In this document: in pieces, positions 35,086 to 43,773 of the stretch
Layout of the letters: every line of letters begins with the position of its first letter
How positions within the stretch are numbered: position 1 is the stretch's first letter
NCBI GenBank assembly: GCA_016714785.1
Contig: JADKCC010000013.1
Location: 122,125-186,124, forward strand
Origin: Saprospiraceae bacterium
GTDB lineage: Bacteria > Bacteroidota > Bacteroidia > Chitinophagales > Saprospiraceae
DNA: 64,000 nt
Direction of reading: 5' to 3'
Program-made: the position numbers and the translations under genes
Notes under the pieces: model-generated
Databases searched by the model: none
Told to the model about the DNA's origin: nothing
What the model saw: only the letters and a program-made list of their open reading frames with translations

Positions 35086-36120
35086 ATGAATTTACGTCAA
35101 GTAAGCTTAGTAATGCTATGCATTGTTCTAAGCATTCAATTTCTTTATTGTCAATCCGTAGAGTACATAAAACCGCAAGTAATCAATTACAATTACGAAA
35201 ACAAACTTAGATTTGAATGGCCTGTCAATTTCCAATCTTGGAAAAAATCAGGATACTACAAGAGTATTTTATACACTCAAAAGTATATTAAAATCATCCA
35301 AAACAACCTTGAAGAAATAAGTTTTGAAGCCAAAACAGGTGACCCACTTCATTTGAAAATATACCAAAATGGACAAAAGACCCACTTGGACATTGCTAAA
35401 AGTAATAGACCTGTAAGTTATCAGTATAAGGATTCGCTATTGCTTTTCACTGGCTTGCATGTTATAGAACTTATTTCTCCCGACCAGGAAGCCATATTAT
35501 TGTATTTTGACAAAGCTGAAGATTTAAAACTAATGGAAGGAATTTCTTTTGACAAAATTTATGAAGGCATTCAAATAGACCTTACTAAAAGAAAAATATT
35601 TAGCAACAGAGACTTGAGAGCAGCGACAGAAATACTCTATCAACAAAAAGGTGAAGACTTGGTCAATACCGGAATACAAAAAGAAAATGCAAATTTTCGT
35701 TATGGTTTAGGTGTCGTATTGGGTGGCATCGTCGCTCCTGGAGATGTAGGCATAACAAGTCTGACTGATTTTAGCAGGATCAAATACACTATCAACTCTT
35801 TTGGGCAGTCACAAATAAAATCCAAAACTTCGTTTAACCTTGGATATAATCTTTTAGGCAAAAACGATATGATTACTTTAGGGTTTTCTTATGTAGCTAA
35901 GCCCATAAATCCAAGATTTCATGAACACATCAAGTTTCTTGGTATTGGATTGGGAATGGTGGCCAACTCGCAAGGTACATCAAGCAAAACCGGCGCATAC
36001 TTATCGTTTATCTTAGAAAAAAATCACTTTTATCTCAACCAATCTTTTAATGTTCCTCTGCAAAATAAGCCTTGGGTAAATTGGTCTTATGCTACCTTGA
36101 CGGTAGGTTTTAGAATTTGA
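35086..36120 (+). CDS. Secreted, probably outer-membrane beta-barrel protein of the sigma operon
   Basis: A 344-residue protein with signal peptide MNLRQVSLVMLCIVLSIQF (cut near YCQS). The first half is soluble. The last ~140 residues alternate polar and hydrophobic residues in a beta-barrel manner (FRYGLGVVLGGIVAPG...NLGYNLLGKNDMITLGFSYV) and end in FRI, like many outer-membrane proteins. I do not recognise the family. It lies 45 bases after the anti-sigma gene, so it is probably co-transcribed and may be the output or the sensor of the sigma system. Confidence 0.75.
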   Translation: MNLRQVSLVMLCIVLSIQFLYCQSVEYIKPQVINYNYENKLRFEWPVNFQSWKKSGYYKSILYTQKYIKIIQNNLEEISFEAKTGDPLHLKIYQNGQKTHLDIAKSNRPVSYQYKDSLLLFTGLHVIELISPDQEAILLYFDKAEDLKLMEGISFDKIYEGIQIDLTKRKIFSNRDLRAATEILYQQKGEDLVNTGIQKENANFRYGLGVVLGGIVAPGDVGITSLTDFSRIKYTINSFGQSQIKSKTSFNLGYNLLGKNDMITLGFSYVAKPINPRFHEHIKFLGIGLGMVANSQGTSSKTGAYLSFILEKNHFYLNQSFNVPLQNKPWVNWSYATLTVGFRI

Positions 36121-36376
36121 CGCAACTCTTGCTTTACTTATAAATTTAGGTAAATTTATAGTTTTTGCAGTGAAAAATATAATCCTTCAAAGTCAGGTAA
36201 GACTTTGACAAACGGATTTTGATTTGTCCATCTTTTTGGTATCTTTAGGCTTACAACTTAGAATGGTAGATTTCACTTTGTATTGGCATGGTTATAATAA
36301 ATTTTTCATTTTTATCACAATATTTCTTGCACAAATAAAGTTTAATATTAACTTTGCATTTCAAAGTACTTTTATA

Positions 36377-36735
36377 ATGAATAAATTTATTCTACTTATA
36401 TTTTTCTCTTTTATTTTTTTGGCTTGCCGCAATAAAAATACTGTGTATGTTAATATAAAAAATGAAACTGAATTAATATTATCTTATGGTAGATAATGAA
36501 TTTATTTGCATCTTTGGAACCATTTAGGATTTAAAAAAAGTGACCATATTGAATTTACTGTAAAAGGCCAGTAAAAATGGAATGGTCAAAGCACCAGATT
36601 ATTGGATGAGAATGCATTAAAAATTCTGACGATCAGCAAACCAATTTTATTATATCAAATAAAAGTCCATTACAGGAAGATTTCATTTGGATAATGATTT
36701 AAATATTCAAAATGATACTATTTTAGTAAGATAGA
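36377..36735 (+). pseudogene. Remnant of a small lipoprotein gene
   Basis: A lipoprotein signal MNKFILLIFFSFIFLACRNK (Cys17) is followed by 22 residues (VYVNIKNETELILSYGR) and a stop at 36496. Downstream, coding-like pieces continue in other frames (for example KSDHIEFTVKGQ and LLDENALKIL). The gene therefore seems to have been ~115 residues long and is now frameshifted. It borders the homopolymer-rich block at 36766-36990, so sequence error is likely. Confidence 0.5.
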
Positions 36736-36765
36736 AAACTATAAGTTTGGTTCTTAAAATTTGAA

Positions 36766-36990
36766 AAAACCCCCCCCCTTCTCTGTATCCCTTAGGGAGA
36801 GGGCCCCCCGGGGTTTTGGTGTGGGGCCCCCCCCCCTTTCCGGGGCATAAAATAAAGAAAAGTTTCCCTTCCCCGTTTTTATTTTCCCCCCCCCCCCCCC
36901 CCCCGGCTGGTTTGGTTTTTTTTTTTTCTTCCTTCCCGCCCGTTCGGGCCAACAATTTTAGAGGGTCTGCCCGGCGTTTCGCCCGCTCCT
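36766..36990. repeat. GC-rich block with long homopolymers
   Basis: A 225-base block unlike its surroundings: a run of 9 C near 36770, 11 C near 36830, 18 or more C near 36890 and 12 T near 36920, with CCCTTAGGGAGAGGG and GCCCGTTCGGGC palindromes. I recall similar 'CCCTTTGGGGG..CTTGTTT..' intergenic elements from Bacteroidota. The exact run lengths look like base-calling errors. Open frames crossing it (poly-Gly/Pro) are meaningless. Confidence 0.7.
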
Positions 36991-37012
36991 TGTTAACTTA
37001 TAATTCACAACA

Positions 37013-37624
37013 ATGAACAAATACGAAAACGATTTAACACATATACGGCAGATGATGGAGCGATCATCTACCTTCATCTCACTCAGTGGTTTGTCTGGTG
37101 TGGGTGCAGGATTGGTGGCAATTGTTGGCTGTCTTATGACGTTTTACATCTTGGGGCAGCACAATATTGATTATTTTGATGGCAAACCCAATTATTATTC
37201 CTATCAAGTTCTTTGGCAATTGGCATCTGTGGCGATCGTTACCTTAGTTTTAGCTTTGATTTCAGGTGTTTACTTTACAGCAAAAAAATCTAAAAAACTG
37301 GGCTATCCGTTATGGTCAGCAGCTACCAGAAACACGATCAATGCGGCCGCTATACCATTAGTAACCGGAGGAATCTTTTGCATCATCATCACCTACCATC
37401 ATCTGTTCTATATGGTGGCACCTTGCATGTTGATTTTTTATGGATTAGCTTTGGTAAGTGCCTCCAAATATACTCAATCAGACATATTTTGGTTAGGATT
37501 GTGCGAATTGACTTTAGGTTTATTAGCAGCTGTTTTTGTAGGCTATGGTTTGGTATTTTGGGGTATTGGATTCGGCATCCTTCACATCGTTTATGGTATA
37601 TGGATGTATCAAAAATACAAATAA
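37013..37624 (+). CDS. Multi-pass membrane protein of unknown function
   Basis: A 203-residue protein with a short cytoplasmic N-terminus (YENDLTHIRQMMERSSTFISLSGLSG) and about six membrane helices. I recall this N-terminal pattern as common to Bacteroidota membrane proteins encoded directly before a winged-helix regulator. The regulator here starts 7 bases after its stop. Function is unknown. The pair precedes creD on the same strand. Confidence 0.8.
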   Translation: MNKYENDLTHIRQMMERSSTFISLSGLSGVGAGLVAIVGCLMTFYILGQHNIDYFDGKPNYYSYQVLWQLASVAIVTLVLALISGVYFTAKKSKKLGYPLWSAATRNTINAAAIPLVTGGIFCIIITYHHLFYMVAPCMLIFYGLALVSASKYTQSDIFWLGLCELTLGLLAAVFVGYGLVFWGIGFGILHIVYGIWMYQKYK

Positions 37625-37631
37625 AAATACC

Positions 37632-37931
37632 GTGAAAGATATCGATATCAGCAATATAAACAAGGACTTCGAAAGTCGGGTCAGATTGGGCATCATGTCC
37701 ATCCTGATGGTCAATGAATGGGTCAACTTCAATGATATGAAGCAGATGCTGGAGCTCTCAGATGGCAACTTGGCTAGTCATACTATAGCTCTTGAAGGCA
37801 AAAATTATATAGAAGTACGAAAAGCATTTGTAGGCCGAAAACCCGAGACATCATATCGAGCGACGGTAGCAGGTAAACTTTCTTTTCAAAAACACATAGA
37901 AGCACTAGCAGCACTGATTGGCAAAGGCTAG
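37632..37931 (+). CDS. Winged-helix transcription regulator (HTH_34/MarR-like)
   Basis: A 99-residue single winged-helix protein starting at GTG 37632 (VKDIDISNINKDFESRVRLGIM). The family begins in the same way with 'K.F.....L...FE.R.RL.IMS.L', which fixes the start although the frame is open to 37545. The segment EWVNFNDMKQMLELSDGNLASH is the DNA-binding HTH, and RKPETSYRATVAG is the wing. It probably represses its own operon and the downstream creD. It lies 7 bases after the membrane gene, so the two are translationally close. Confidence 0.9.
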   Translation: MKDIDISNINKDFESRVRLGIMSILMVNEWVNFNDMKQMLELSDGNLASHTIALEGKNYIEVRKAFVGRKPETSYRATVAGKLSFQKHIEALAALIGKG

Positions 37932-38000
37932 ATTTTTGTTGCTATATTTTTTTATATTTTTACTTTGTAATTCAAAGTACTTTTAATATTAAATATTCGT

Positions 38001-38150
38001 ACGACGAACAACTGACCGACGAACAAACGAACAAACGAATGACGAACAATCGAATGACGAACAATCGAACAACTGAACAACTGAACAACTGAACGACGAA
38101 CGACGAACGATCGAGCAACTGAACGACTGAACGACGAGCAAGCGAATAAT
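38001..38150. repeat. Degenerate 8-9-base tandem repeat
   Basis: About 150 bases built from ACGAACAA, CGAATGACGAACAAT and GAACAACT units in irregular order, upstream of creD. There are no unique spacers, so it is not a CRISPR. A few related words (AGTTCGGTTGTTCA) appear on the other strand at 56141-56154, before the polX remnant. Confidence 0.75.
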
Positions 38151-38248
38151 CTGAATCATCAAATATCCGAGCTTTCATTAAATCATTCACTTTTCTCAAT
38201 AACTTATCCCGCTAAAAGCGGTATTACATAATCACTAAATAGTTTACC

Positions 38249-39667
38249 ATGACAACAACATCATTTTTTCAAAATCAGGGTACCAAAATTACGCTAAAAC
38301 TTTCTCTAATTTTTATTCTCACTGTATTTCTATTGATCCCAAAATTTATGATTCTAGATTTGGTCGAAGAACGACAAAAGCTCAGTGAATCAGTTATTGA
38401 TGAAGTATCAAAAGGTTGGGGAAACAAACAAATTCATACAGGGCCAGCATTAGTTATACCTTATTATCAATTTATACAAGGTGACGACAAAACTAAGTCT
38501 CCTGTAAAATCCAAAACACAGATAGTCGTTTTTCCTGAACAATTGTCCATAGAAGGCAAAATAAATACCGAAGAAAAGTACAGGAGCCTATACAAAGTGT
38601 TACTTTATAACTCCGCAATCAAAGTTAAGGGCAGCTTTAAGCTACCTGAACCTTCGTTGACTAATATAAATCCAGCAGATATCTTATGGGACGAAGCTTC
38701 GGTAATCATGGGCATTTCGGACTTGAAAGGGATCAATGATGAGCTATCACTTTTATGGAATGGCAAATCTATTTCGCTTAATCCAGGCATGTCTGATATC
38801 AGTTTTTCAAGTGAGCGTATTACCGAAAAAGACAATCAATATTCTCTTTCAGAATTTGAGTCTCAAATTTATGGTGTCCCAACAGGTTTGCAAGGAAAAA
38901 TCACCATAGATGCAGCTAAGATAAATTATGACTTTTCATACAGCTTACAATTAAGAGGATCAAAAGCTCTTTTGTTTGCTCCTTTGGCCAAGTCCACAAA
39001 GGTACGTATCCAATCGACCTTTCCTGACCCTGTGTATTATGGAGGTTTTTTACCAGACCATACCACCAATACTCAAGGTTTTGATGCAAAATGGAATATC
39101 TTGGAATATAATAAATCTACTCCAGCATTTGTCAAGGGGAATAACCACATTTCGTTGGGAGACAATCTTTTTGGTGTAGAAATCCGAGTACTTGTAGATA
39201 GCTACGCCAAAACACACCGTGCAGGCAAGTATATGATACTGTTTATTATCCTTACCTTTTTGGTAGTTTTCCTAACCGAAATAGTACAACGAATAAATAT
39301 CCATATTTTTCAATACACATTGATAGGTCTTGCTCTCGCTATATTTTTTACATTGCTGCTTTCGATATCAGAGTTTTGGGGATTTGATTTGGCATATTCT
39401 GGGGCAGCAGTTGCCACGATAGGATTGATATTTTTGTATAGTTTGGGAATGTTTAAAAACAAGAAAAGCTCAGGTTTACTTCTTGGCTTGATGGTGGCAT
39501 TATTTGCATACATCTATATCATCATACAATTAGAAAAAACAGCATTGCTAGCAGGTTCGATTGGCCTTTTTGTCATCATTGCCTTGACGATGTATGTGAC
39601 TAGGAAGATCAAATGGTTTGAAGAGAGTGAATCCAGCAAAATAGAAGACAAGATTGCAAACAAATAA
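38249..39667 (+). CDS. creD: CreD-family inner-membrane protein
   Basis: A 472-residue member of the CreD (inner-membrane protein, cell-envelope integrity) family. One membrane helix near residues 15-35 is followed by a ~280-residue periplasmic domain with VEERQKLSESVIDEVSKGWG, GPALVIPY and LRGSKALLFAPLAKSTKV. Five or six C-terminal helices follow (~328-460). CreD is linked to envelope stress and beta-lactam response in Proteobacteria, but its activity is unknown. The upstream winged-helix and membrane genes form a recurrent Bacteroidota neighbourhood. A small membrane protein gene follows 10 bases later. Confidence 0.93.
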   Translation: MTTTSFFQNQGTKITLKLSLIFILTVFLLIPKFMILDLVEERQKLSESVIDEVSKGWGNKQIHTGPALVIPYYQFIQGDDKTKSPVKSKTQIVVFPEQLSIEGKINTEEKYRSLYKVLLYNSAIKVKGSFKLPEPSLTNINPADILWDEASVIMGISDLKGINDELSLLWNGKSISLNPGMSDISFSSERITEKDNQYSLSEFESQIYGVPTGLQGKITIDAAKINYDFSYSLQLRGSKALLFAPLAKSTKVRIQSTFPDPVYYGGFLPDHTTNTQGFDAKWNILEYNKSTPAFVKGNNHISLGDNLFGVEIRVLVDSYAKTHRAGKYMILFIILTFLVVFLTEIVQRINIHIFQYTLIGLALAIFFTLLLSISEFWGFDLAYSGAAVATIGLIFLYSLGMFKNKKSSGLLLGLMVALFAYIYIIIQLEKTALLAGSIGLFVIIALTMYVTRKIKWFEESESSKIEDKIANK

Positions 39668-39677
39668 AATAGAAAAT

Positions 39678-39968
39678 ATGCAACACCTAAAATTAATCCA
39701 AACATCAAGATGGACTGCGCTGATTTCCTTCCTTCTGGGTACTATTATACTATTAGTTCACAAAGCTTTGCCAAACAATTATGAAATATTAATGATAGGT
39801 TTGATTTATGTTTGCGTAGCCACATTTATTAACTTAATATTTGCTATAGCTATAATTGCGGAATTGCTGCTAAGACCTGCAATAGCAGAAGAATTGGTGA
39901 TATCATTAGGGATTATGCTTTTAAATATTCCAGTAGCATTCCTATATTTTATGATCGTAGTACATTAA
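39678..39968 (+). CDS. Small three-helix membrane protein after creD
   Basis: A 96-residue protein from the ATG at 39678 (MQHLKLIQTSRWTALISFLLG). A TTG eight codons earlier overlaps the end of creD and is less likely. It has three membrane helices and no recognisable domain. It is probably in the creD operon (10-base gap) and may be a partner of CreD. Confidence 0.75.
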   Translation: MQHLKLIQTSRWTALISFLLGTIILLVHKALPNNYEILMIGLIYVCVATFINLIFAIAIIAELLLRPAIAEELVISLGIMLLNIPVAFLYFMIVVH

Positions 39969-40057
39969 AGAGCATTTCCCTGCTTGCTTATGTAAAGTAT
40001 ATATATGGTTTACTCAAGTAGCGAATGTATTATAATAATGGTATATGTAAATGGTAT
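39969..40057. other. Spacer after the creD operon
   Basis: Nothing is recognisable. This is the start of a ~780-base non-coding region that holds two hairpin cassettes (40058-40118 and 40237-40314) and an AT-rich palindrome. Confidence 0.4.
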
Positions 40058-40118
40058 AAAAAAAAAAAGCCCGTGTAAGACGAAAACACGGGCATTACTC
40101 AATTTAATAACCAAAACT
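40058..40118 (-). ncRNA. Short hairpin cassette, copy A (putative small RNA)
   Basis: On the minus strand a 19-base box (complement of 40100-40118, AGTTTTGGTTATTAAATTG) is followed by a GCCCGTGT / ACACGGGC hairpin (40069-40093) and a run of 11 T: an intrinsic terminator with no gene in front of it. Copy B, 179 bases away, has the identical box and the same layout. A promoter is not clear for this copy. A five-codon ORF (MSFGY) covers the box, but it is not kept in copy B. Confidence 0.45.
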
Positions 40119-40236
40119 CATATACTCTTTATAATTCAAATACCGTGCCAAATATTTTTACATTGTTTAATATGACTATATGTACTTGAATCTTTTATAT
40201 CTTAAAATATCCGACTTGCAGATATTGGGCTTTTTT

Positions 40237-40314
40237 AAAAAAGTGCTCGTGACTTTTCACGAGCAACTACGAATTTTACAATTTAATAACCAAAACTTAC
40301 ACAATGCAAAGATA
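40237..40314 (-). ncRNA. Short hairpin cassette, copy B (putative small RNA with promoter)
   Basis: On the minus strand a TATCTTTGCA promoter -7 element (complement of 40305-40314) precedes the same 19-base box (complement of 40279-40297). A perfect TGCTCGTG-hexaloop-CACGAGCA hairpin (40244-40265) and a T-run follow. The predicted RNA is only ~60-65 bases long. I do not know a family for it. Confidence 0.5.
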
Positions 40315-40745
40315 ATACATATTAACTATAATACGTATGTATAAAGCAATAAATTTTAATGTTTTTAATATATTTTTTTTACAATATTTGTAAATATTTA
40401 ATTTATAGTAATTTACAAATATTAATAAAAATATATTTTATTATAAAAATATGTATTTTATACTGATTAATAACATTTTAAATCAAAATTTACTAATTCA
40501 ATGATTTAAAAATTTACAAAATAATATACCACACAAGCTTCATTTACATTTTGGATACAAAAAATACTTTAAAAAACTTATCTGACATATCCTTCAAATT
40601 ATTCATGTCAGTAGCTTTATTCCATATCAATAAAAACATTCATTCGAAAGATAAAATCATTTTTAATCTTACATTTGCATTCAAAATTGCTTAAATATCC
40701 ATTTAAGGTATTTAAGTAAATCTAATCACAATCAAAAAATAGCTT
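40315..40745. other. Very AT-rich non-coding tract with a 13-bp palindrome
   Basis: About 85-90% A+T between 40315 and 40520. A perfect inverted repeat AATATTTGTAAAT (40383-40395) / ATTTACAAATATT (40411-40423) with a 15-base spacer could be a cruciform or an operator. No ORF is convincing. The 3' part should carry the promoter of the GNAT-like gene. Confidence 0.5.
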
Positions 40746-41869
40746 ATGGCAGTCCATATTCGTGAAGTTAGTTTTGAAAAAGGGATAGCTGACTTTATCA
40801 ATTTCCCTCATGATCTTTATGCGGATGATCCGATATATGTTCCAGAAATATTTATAGGTCAGAAAGATATGATGGACCCTAAAAAATATCCATTCCACCA
40901 ATATGGCAAAGTAAAATATTTTCTTGCCGAAAAAAATGGTAAAATAGTAGGAAGAATTGCCGCCATAGATAACACCAATTATAATCGTCACCATCAATGC
41001 AAAGTAGGTTTTTTTGGTTTTTTGATTTTATCAATGAACAAGATGTTGTAAATGCACTACTAGATAAGGCCAAAGCTTTTGCTCAAGAAAATGGTCATGA
41101 ATATCTGATGGGACCAACCAACTTTACAACCAATGAAACAGCGGGTACCTTAGTGGAAGGTTTTGATGATCCACCAAAAATAATGATGACCTACAATAAG
41201 CCTTATTATGGTACACTGATCGAGTCCTATGGTTTACGCAAAGAAATGGACCTATACGCCTATATGATATATACTGCCAAGGCATCTGAAAAATCGTTAC
41301 GAATTGCTGACGCTGTAGAAGCAAGACTAAAAGGCAAGGGTATCACTATCAGAAATGTCAATCTCAAAGATATAAACAATGAAGCTAAAAGAATCCAGAA
41401 GATCTATAATGATGCATGGGAAGAAAATTGGGGCTTTGTTCCATTTACAGATGACGAATTTGAATATCTAAAAAACGATTTGAAGATGTTATTAGATCCA
41501 TCATTCGCATACATTGCCGAAAAAGATGGAACGCCTATTGGTTTTGGTCTTACACTTCCTAATATCAATGAAATTCTTATAAAAAATAAACGAGGCAAAC
41601 TTTTTCCATTCGGCATATTTAGACTTTTATTTGGCAAAAAGAAAACTAAAACTGTAAGAGTATTGGCGCTTGGTGTGGTGGAAGAATATCGAAAAATGGG
41701 TATAGAAGCAGTATTTTTTGCCAAGAACATACAAGAATCCAAAAAACGAGGCTTACTCGGAGGAGAAGCATCTTGGGTGCTTGAAAGTAATGAACCAATG
41801 AAAGCAGCAGCCGAGCATCTCAATGGTGAAAGGTATAAAACTTATAGACTTTATAAAATGCCGATCTAA
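40746..41869 (+). pseudogene. GNAT-like acyltransferase-family protein, one frameshift
   Basis: Two overlapping frames (40746-41051 and 40997-41869) join into a ~374-residue protein of a widespread GNAT-fold family of unknown substrate. Landmarks are IREVSFEKGIADFINFPHDLYADDP...VPEIF, KNGKIVGRIAAIDNTNYN, KVGFFGF | FDFINEQDVVNALLDKA, GPTNFTTNETAGTLVEGFD, and a C-terminal ALGVVEEYRKMGIEAVFFA acetyl-CoA-type segment. The switch falls in a T-run at about 41008-41027, where one base is missing or extra. The rest is intact, so a sequencing indel is more likely than decay. The downstream epimerase gene starts 11 bases after the stop. Confidence 0.85.
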
Positions 41870-41880
41870 TATTATATAAG

Positions 41881-42873
41881 GTGAAAAAAGTCTTAATCAC
41901 AGGGGCCAATGGCTTCATTGGCCAACACATAGTACAGGCAGCTTTGAGCCAATCATTTGAAGTATTTGCAGGTGTCAGAAAGGGAAGCAATGTAGATTCA
42001 CTGAAGCATTTTTCCGTTACCATCACATATTTAGATTACGAAAATGTAAAATCACTTACTCAAGTACTTGATGACATAAAACCTAATTATATCATACACA
42101 ATGCAGGATTGACTCGTACACCAGATTATAACGAATTTTTAAGAGTAAATCGGGACTACCTCATTCACGTAGTAGATGCTATTCGTTTATCAAAAATATC
42201 TTTAGACAAGCTGCTTTTTGTAAGTAGTCTAGCTGCCTATGGACCAGCTGATTTCCAATCAAATGGAATTGTTTCTAATGACTCTAAACCTCATCCTGTT
42301 ACCAATTATGGTCGCAGCAAACTAGAAGCAGAAAAATACTTAAAAGAGCAAACTGACATTCCTTATAATATTGTAAGACCAACTGCAGTATTCGGACCAG
42401 GCGAAAAGGACATATTCAATGTATTTGAAATGCTCAACTTTCGGATAAATGCGCTAGTTGGTTATGCAACGCAAAAACTTACTTTTATATTTGTGAAAGA
42501 TTTGGTCAATATTATAATCAAAGCAACGCTTACACCTCACGTGCACAAGGCATACTTTGCTGCTGATGGAAATACATACTCAGGCCATGACTTTCCTGAT
42601 GCCATTCAAAAAGGATTAGGCAAAAAAGCATTCTCCATAAAATTGCCCATAGGATTGATCAAAGTTATTGCTTTTGTTAGCGAAAAAATTGGCCTAATGA
42701 CAGGAAAATTTCCCACTTTATATGTAGAAAGAGTACATGAAATAAAAGCTCGAAATTGGAGTTGTGATACCAACGACTTGATTCAAGATTTAGATTTCAA
42801 AGCTGAATTCACTTTAGAGCAAGCCGTTTTAGATACCATAAAATGGTATAAAGTACATCAATGGCTGAAGTAA
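41881..42873 (+). CDS. NAD-dependent epimerase/dehydratase (extended SDR)
   Basis: A 330-residue extended short-chain dehydrogenase starting at GTG 41881. The Rossmann motif GANGFIG is at residues 7-13. A Ser in FVSSLAAYGP and YGRSK supply the Ser-Tyr-Lys triad. RPTAVFGPGE is the substrate-side signature. The likely substrate is a nucleotide sugar or a sterol/flavonoid-like carbonyl, which cannot be chosen from sequence. It overlaps the next gene by 13 bases, so it is in one operon with the lipid kinase and transporter genes. Confidence 0.92.
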   Translation: MKKVLITGANGFIGQHIVQAALSQSFEVFAGVRKGSNVDSLKHFSVTITYLDYENVKSLTQVLDDIKPNYIIHNAGLTRTPDYNEFLRVNRDYLIHVVDAIRLSKISLDKLLFVSSLAAYGPADFQSNGIVSNDSKPHPVTNYGRSKLEAEKYLKEQTDIPYNIVRPTAVFGPGEKDIFNVFEMLNFRINALVGYATQKLTFIFVKDLVNIIIKATLTPHVHKAYFAADGNTYSGHDFPDAIQKGLGKKAFSIKLPIGLIKVIAFVSEKIGLMTGKFPTLYVERVHEIKARNWSCDTNDLIQDLDFKAEFTLEQAVLDTIKWYKVHQWLK

Positions 42874-43769
42874 AAAAAATAGTAAAATCATTGAAAAAGA
42901 AAATCATATTTGTTACCAATCCATTTTCAGGTGCAAAGTCAAAAAAGAATTTGGCTCATACACTACAAACGCATTTAGATCATCAACTCTTTGAGCATGA
43001 AATCATCTATACTCAATACCCAAATCATGCTACTGAGATCAGCAAAGAAAATGCCATGTTAGGTGTTTATGCGGTAGTGGCAGTAGGTGGTGATGGGACC
43101 ATCAATGAGGTTGCTAAAGGTCTAGTAAATACCCAAACAGCTTTAGGAATTATACCTTATGGCTCAGGTAATGGATTTTCCTACCATATTGGTATTAGAA
43201 GAGATGTGGTGGGAGCCATCAAAGTACTAAATAAATGTCATATCTCGCTAATAGATACTGGTACTGCCAATGGTAGATTTTTCATCAATGTGGCAGGGCT
43301 AGGTTTGGATGCAACAGTAGCTTACAAGACAAAACTTAATACTAAACGAGGATTTTTACCTTATTTTATCAATACGGTAAAAGAAAGTTTTGGATTCAAA
43401 TTTCTACATCTCAACATTAAAACGCCTGACAAAGAATGGTCAAGCGAATATGCCATGGCAGTCGTAGCTAACGGTTCAATTTATGGATACGATTTTGCTG
43501 TAGCACCTGTAGCAAAATTGGATGATGGGCTTTTCGATATCCTTTTGGTCAAAAAAACACAAATTTTTAAATATTTTTGGCTTGTACCTAAAATGCTAAA
43601 CAAAACTTTTCATGAAAGCCCTTTAGTAGAATATTTCAGAACAGAAAAAATAGTGATTAGTAACCATAGCAAAGGTTTTTTTCATGTGGATGGAGAAGGT
43701 TTTTTAGCCGAAGATGAAATACTATTTTTAATGCAGCCCAAATCATTACTTTTACTTCATAAACAATAG
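42861..43769 (+). CDS. Diacylglycerol/lipid kinase family protein
   Basis: A 302-residue protein of the DAGK/YegS/sphingosine-kinase fold. IIFVTNPFSGAKSKKN begins the catalytic domain, VAVGGDGTINEVAKGL is the nucleotide-binding GGDGT motif and IPYGSGNGFSYHIG follows. The C-terminal beta-sandwich ends with HVDGEGF. It probably phosphorylates a lipid at the membrane. It overlaps the epimerase gene by 13 bases and lies 4 bases before the transporter gene. Confidence 0.93.
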   Translation: MAEVKKIVKSLKKKIIFVTNPFSGAKSKKNLAHTLQTHLDHQLFEHEIIYTQYPNHATEISKENAMLGVYAVVAVGGDGTINEVAKGLVNTQTALGIIPYGSGNGFSYHIGIRRDVVGAIKVLNKCHISLIDTGTANGRFFINVAGLGLDATVAYKTKLNTKRGFLPYFINTVKESFGFKFLHLNIKTPDKEWSSEYAMAVVANGSIYGYDFAVAPVAKLDDGLFDILLVKKTQIFKYFWLVPKMLNKTFHESPLVEYFRTEKIVISNHSKGFFHVDGEGFLAEDEILFLMQPKSLLLLHKQ

Positions 43770-43773
43770 ACTC

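Noticed and set aside
36707..37016. ORFs on both strands across the poly-C block
   Set aside because: They encode poly-Gly or poly-Pro from homopolymers of doubtful length.
38001..38150. Short repeats considered as CRISPR, and a 75-codon minus ORF across them
   Set aside because: Units of 8-9 bases without spacers; the ORF only translates the repeat (VIRLFVIRLFV).
40722..40997. Minus-strand ORF opposite the GNAT-like gene
   Set aside because: Shadow of a recognised plus-strand family.
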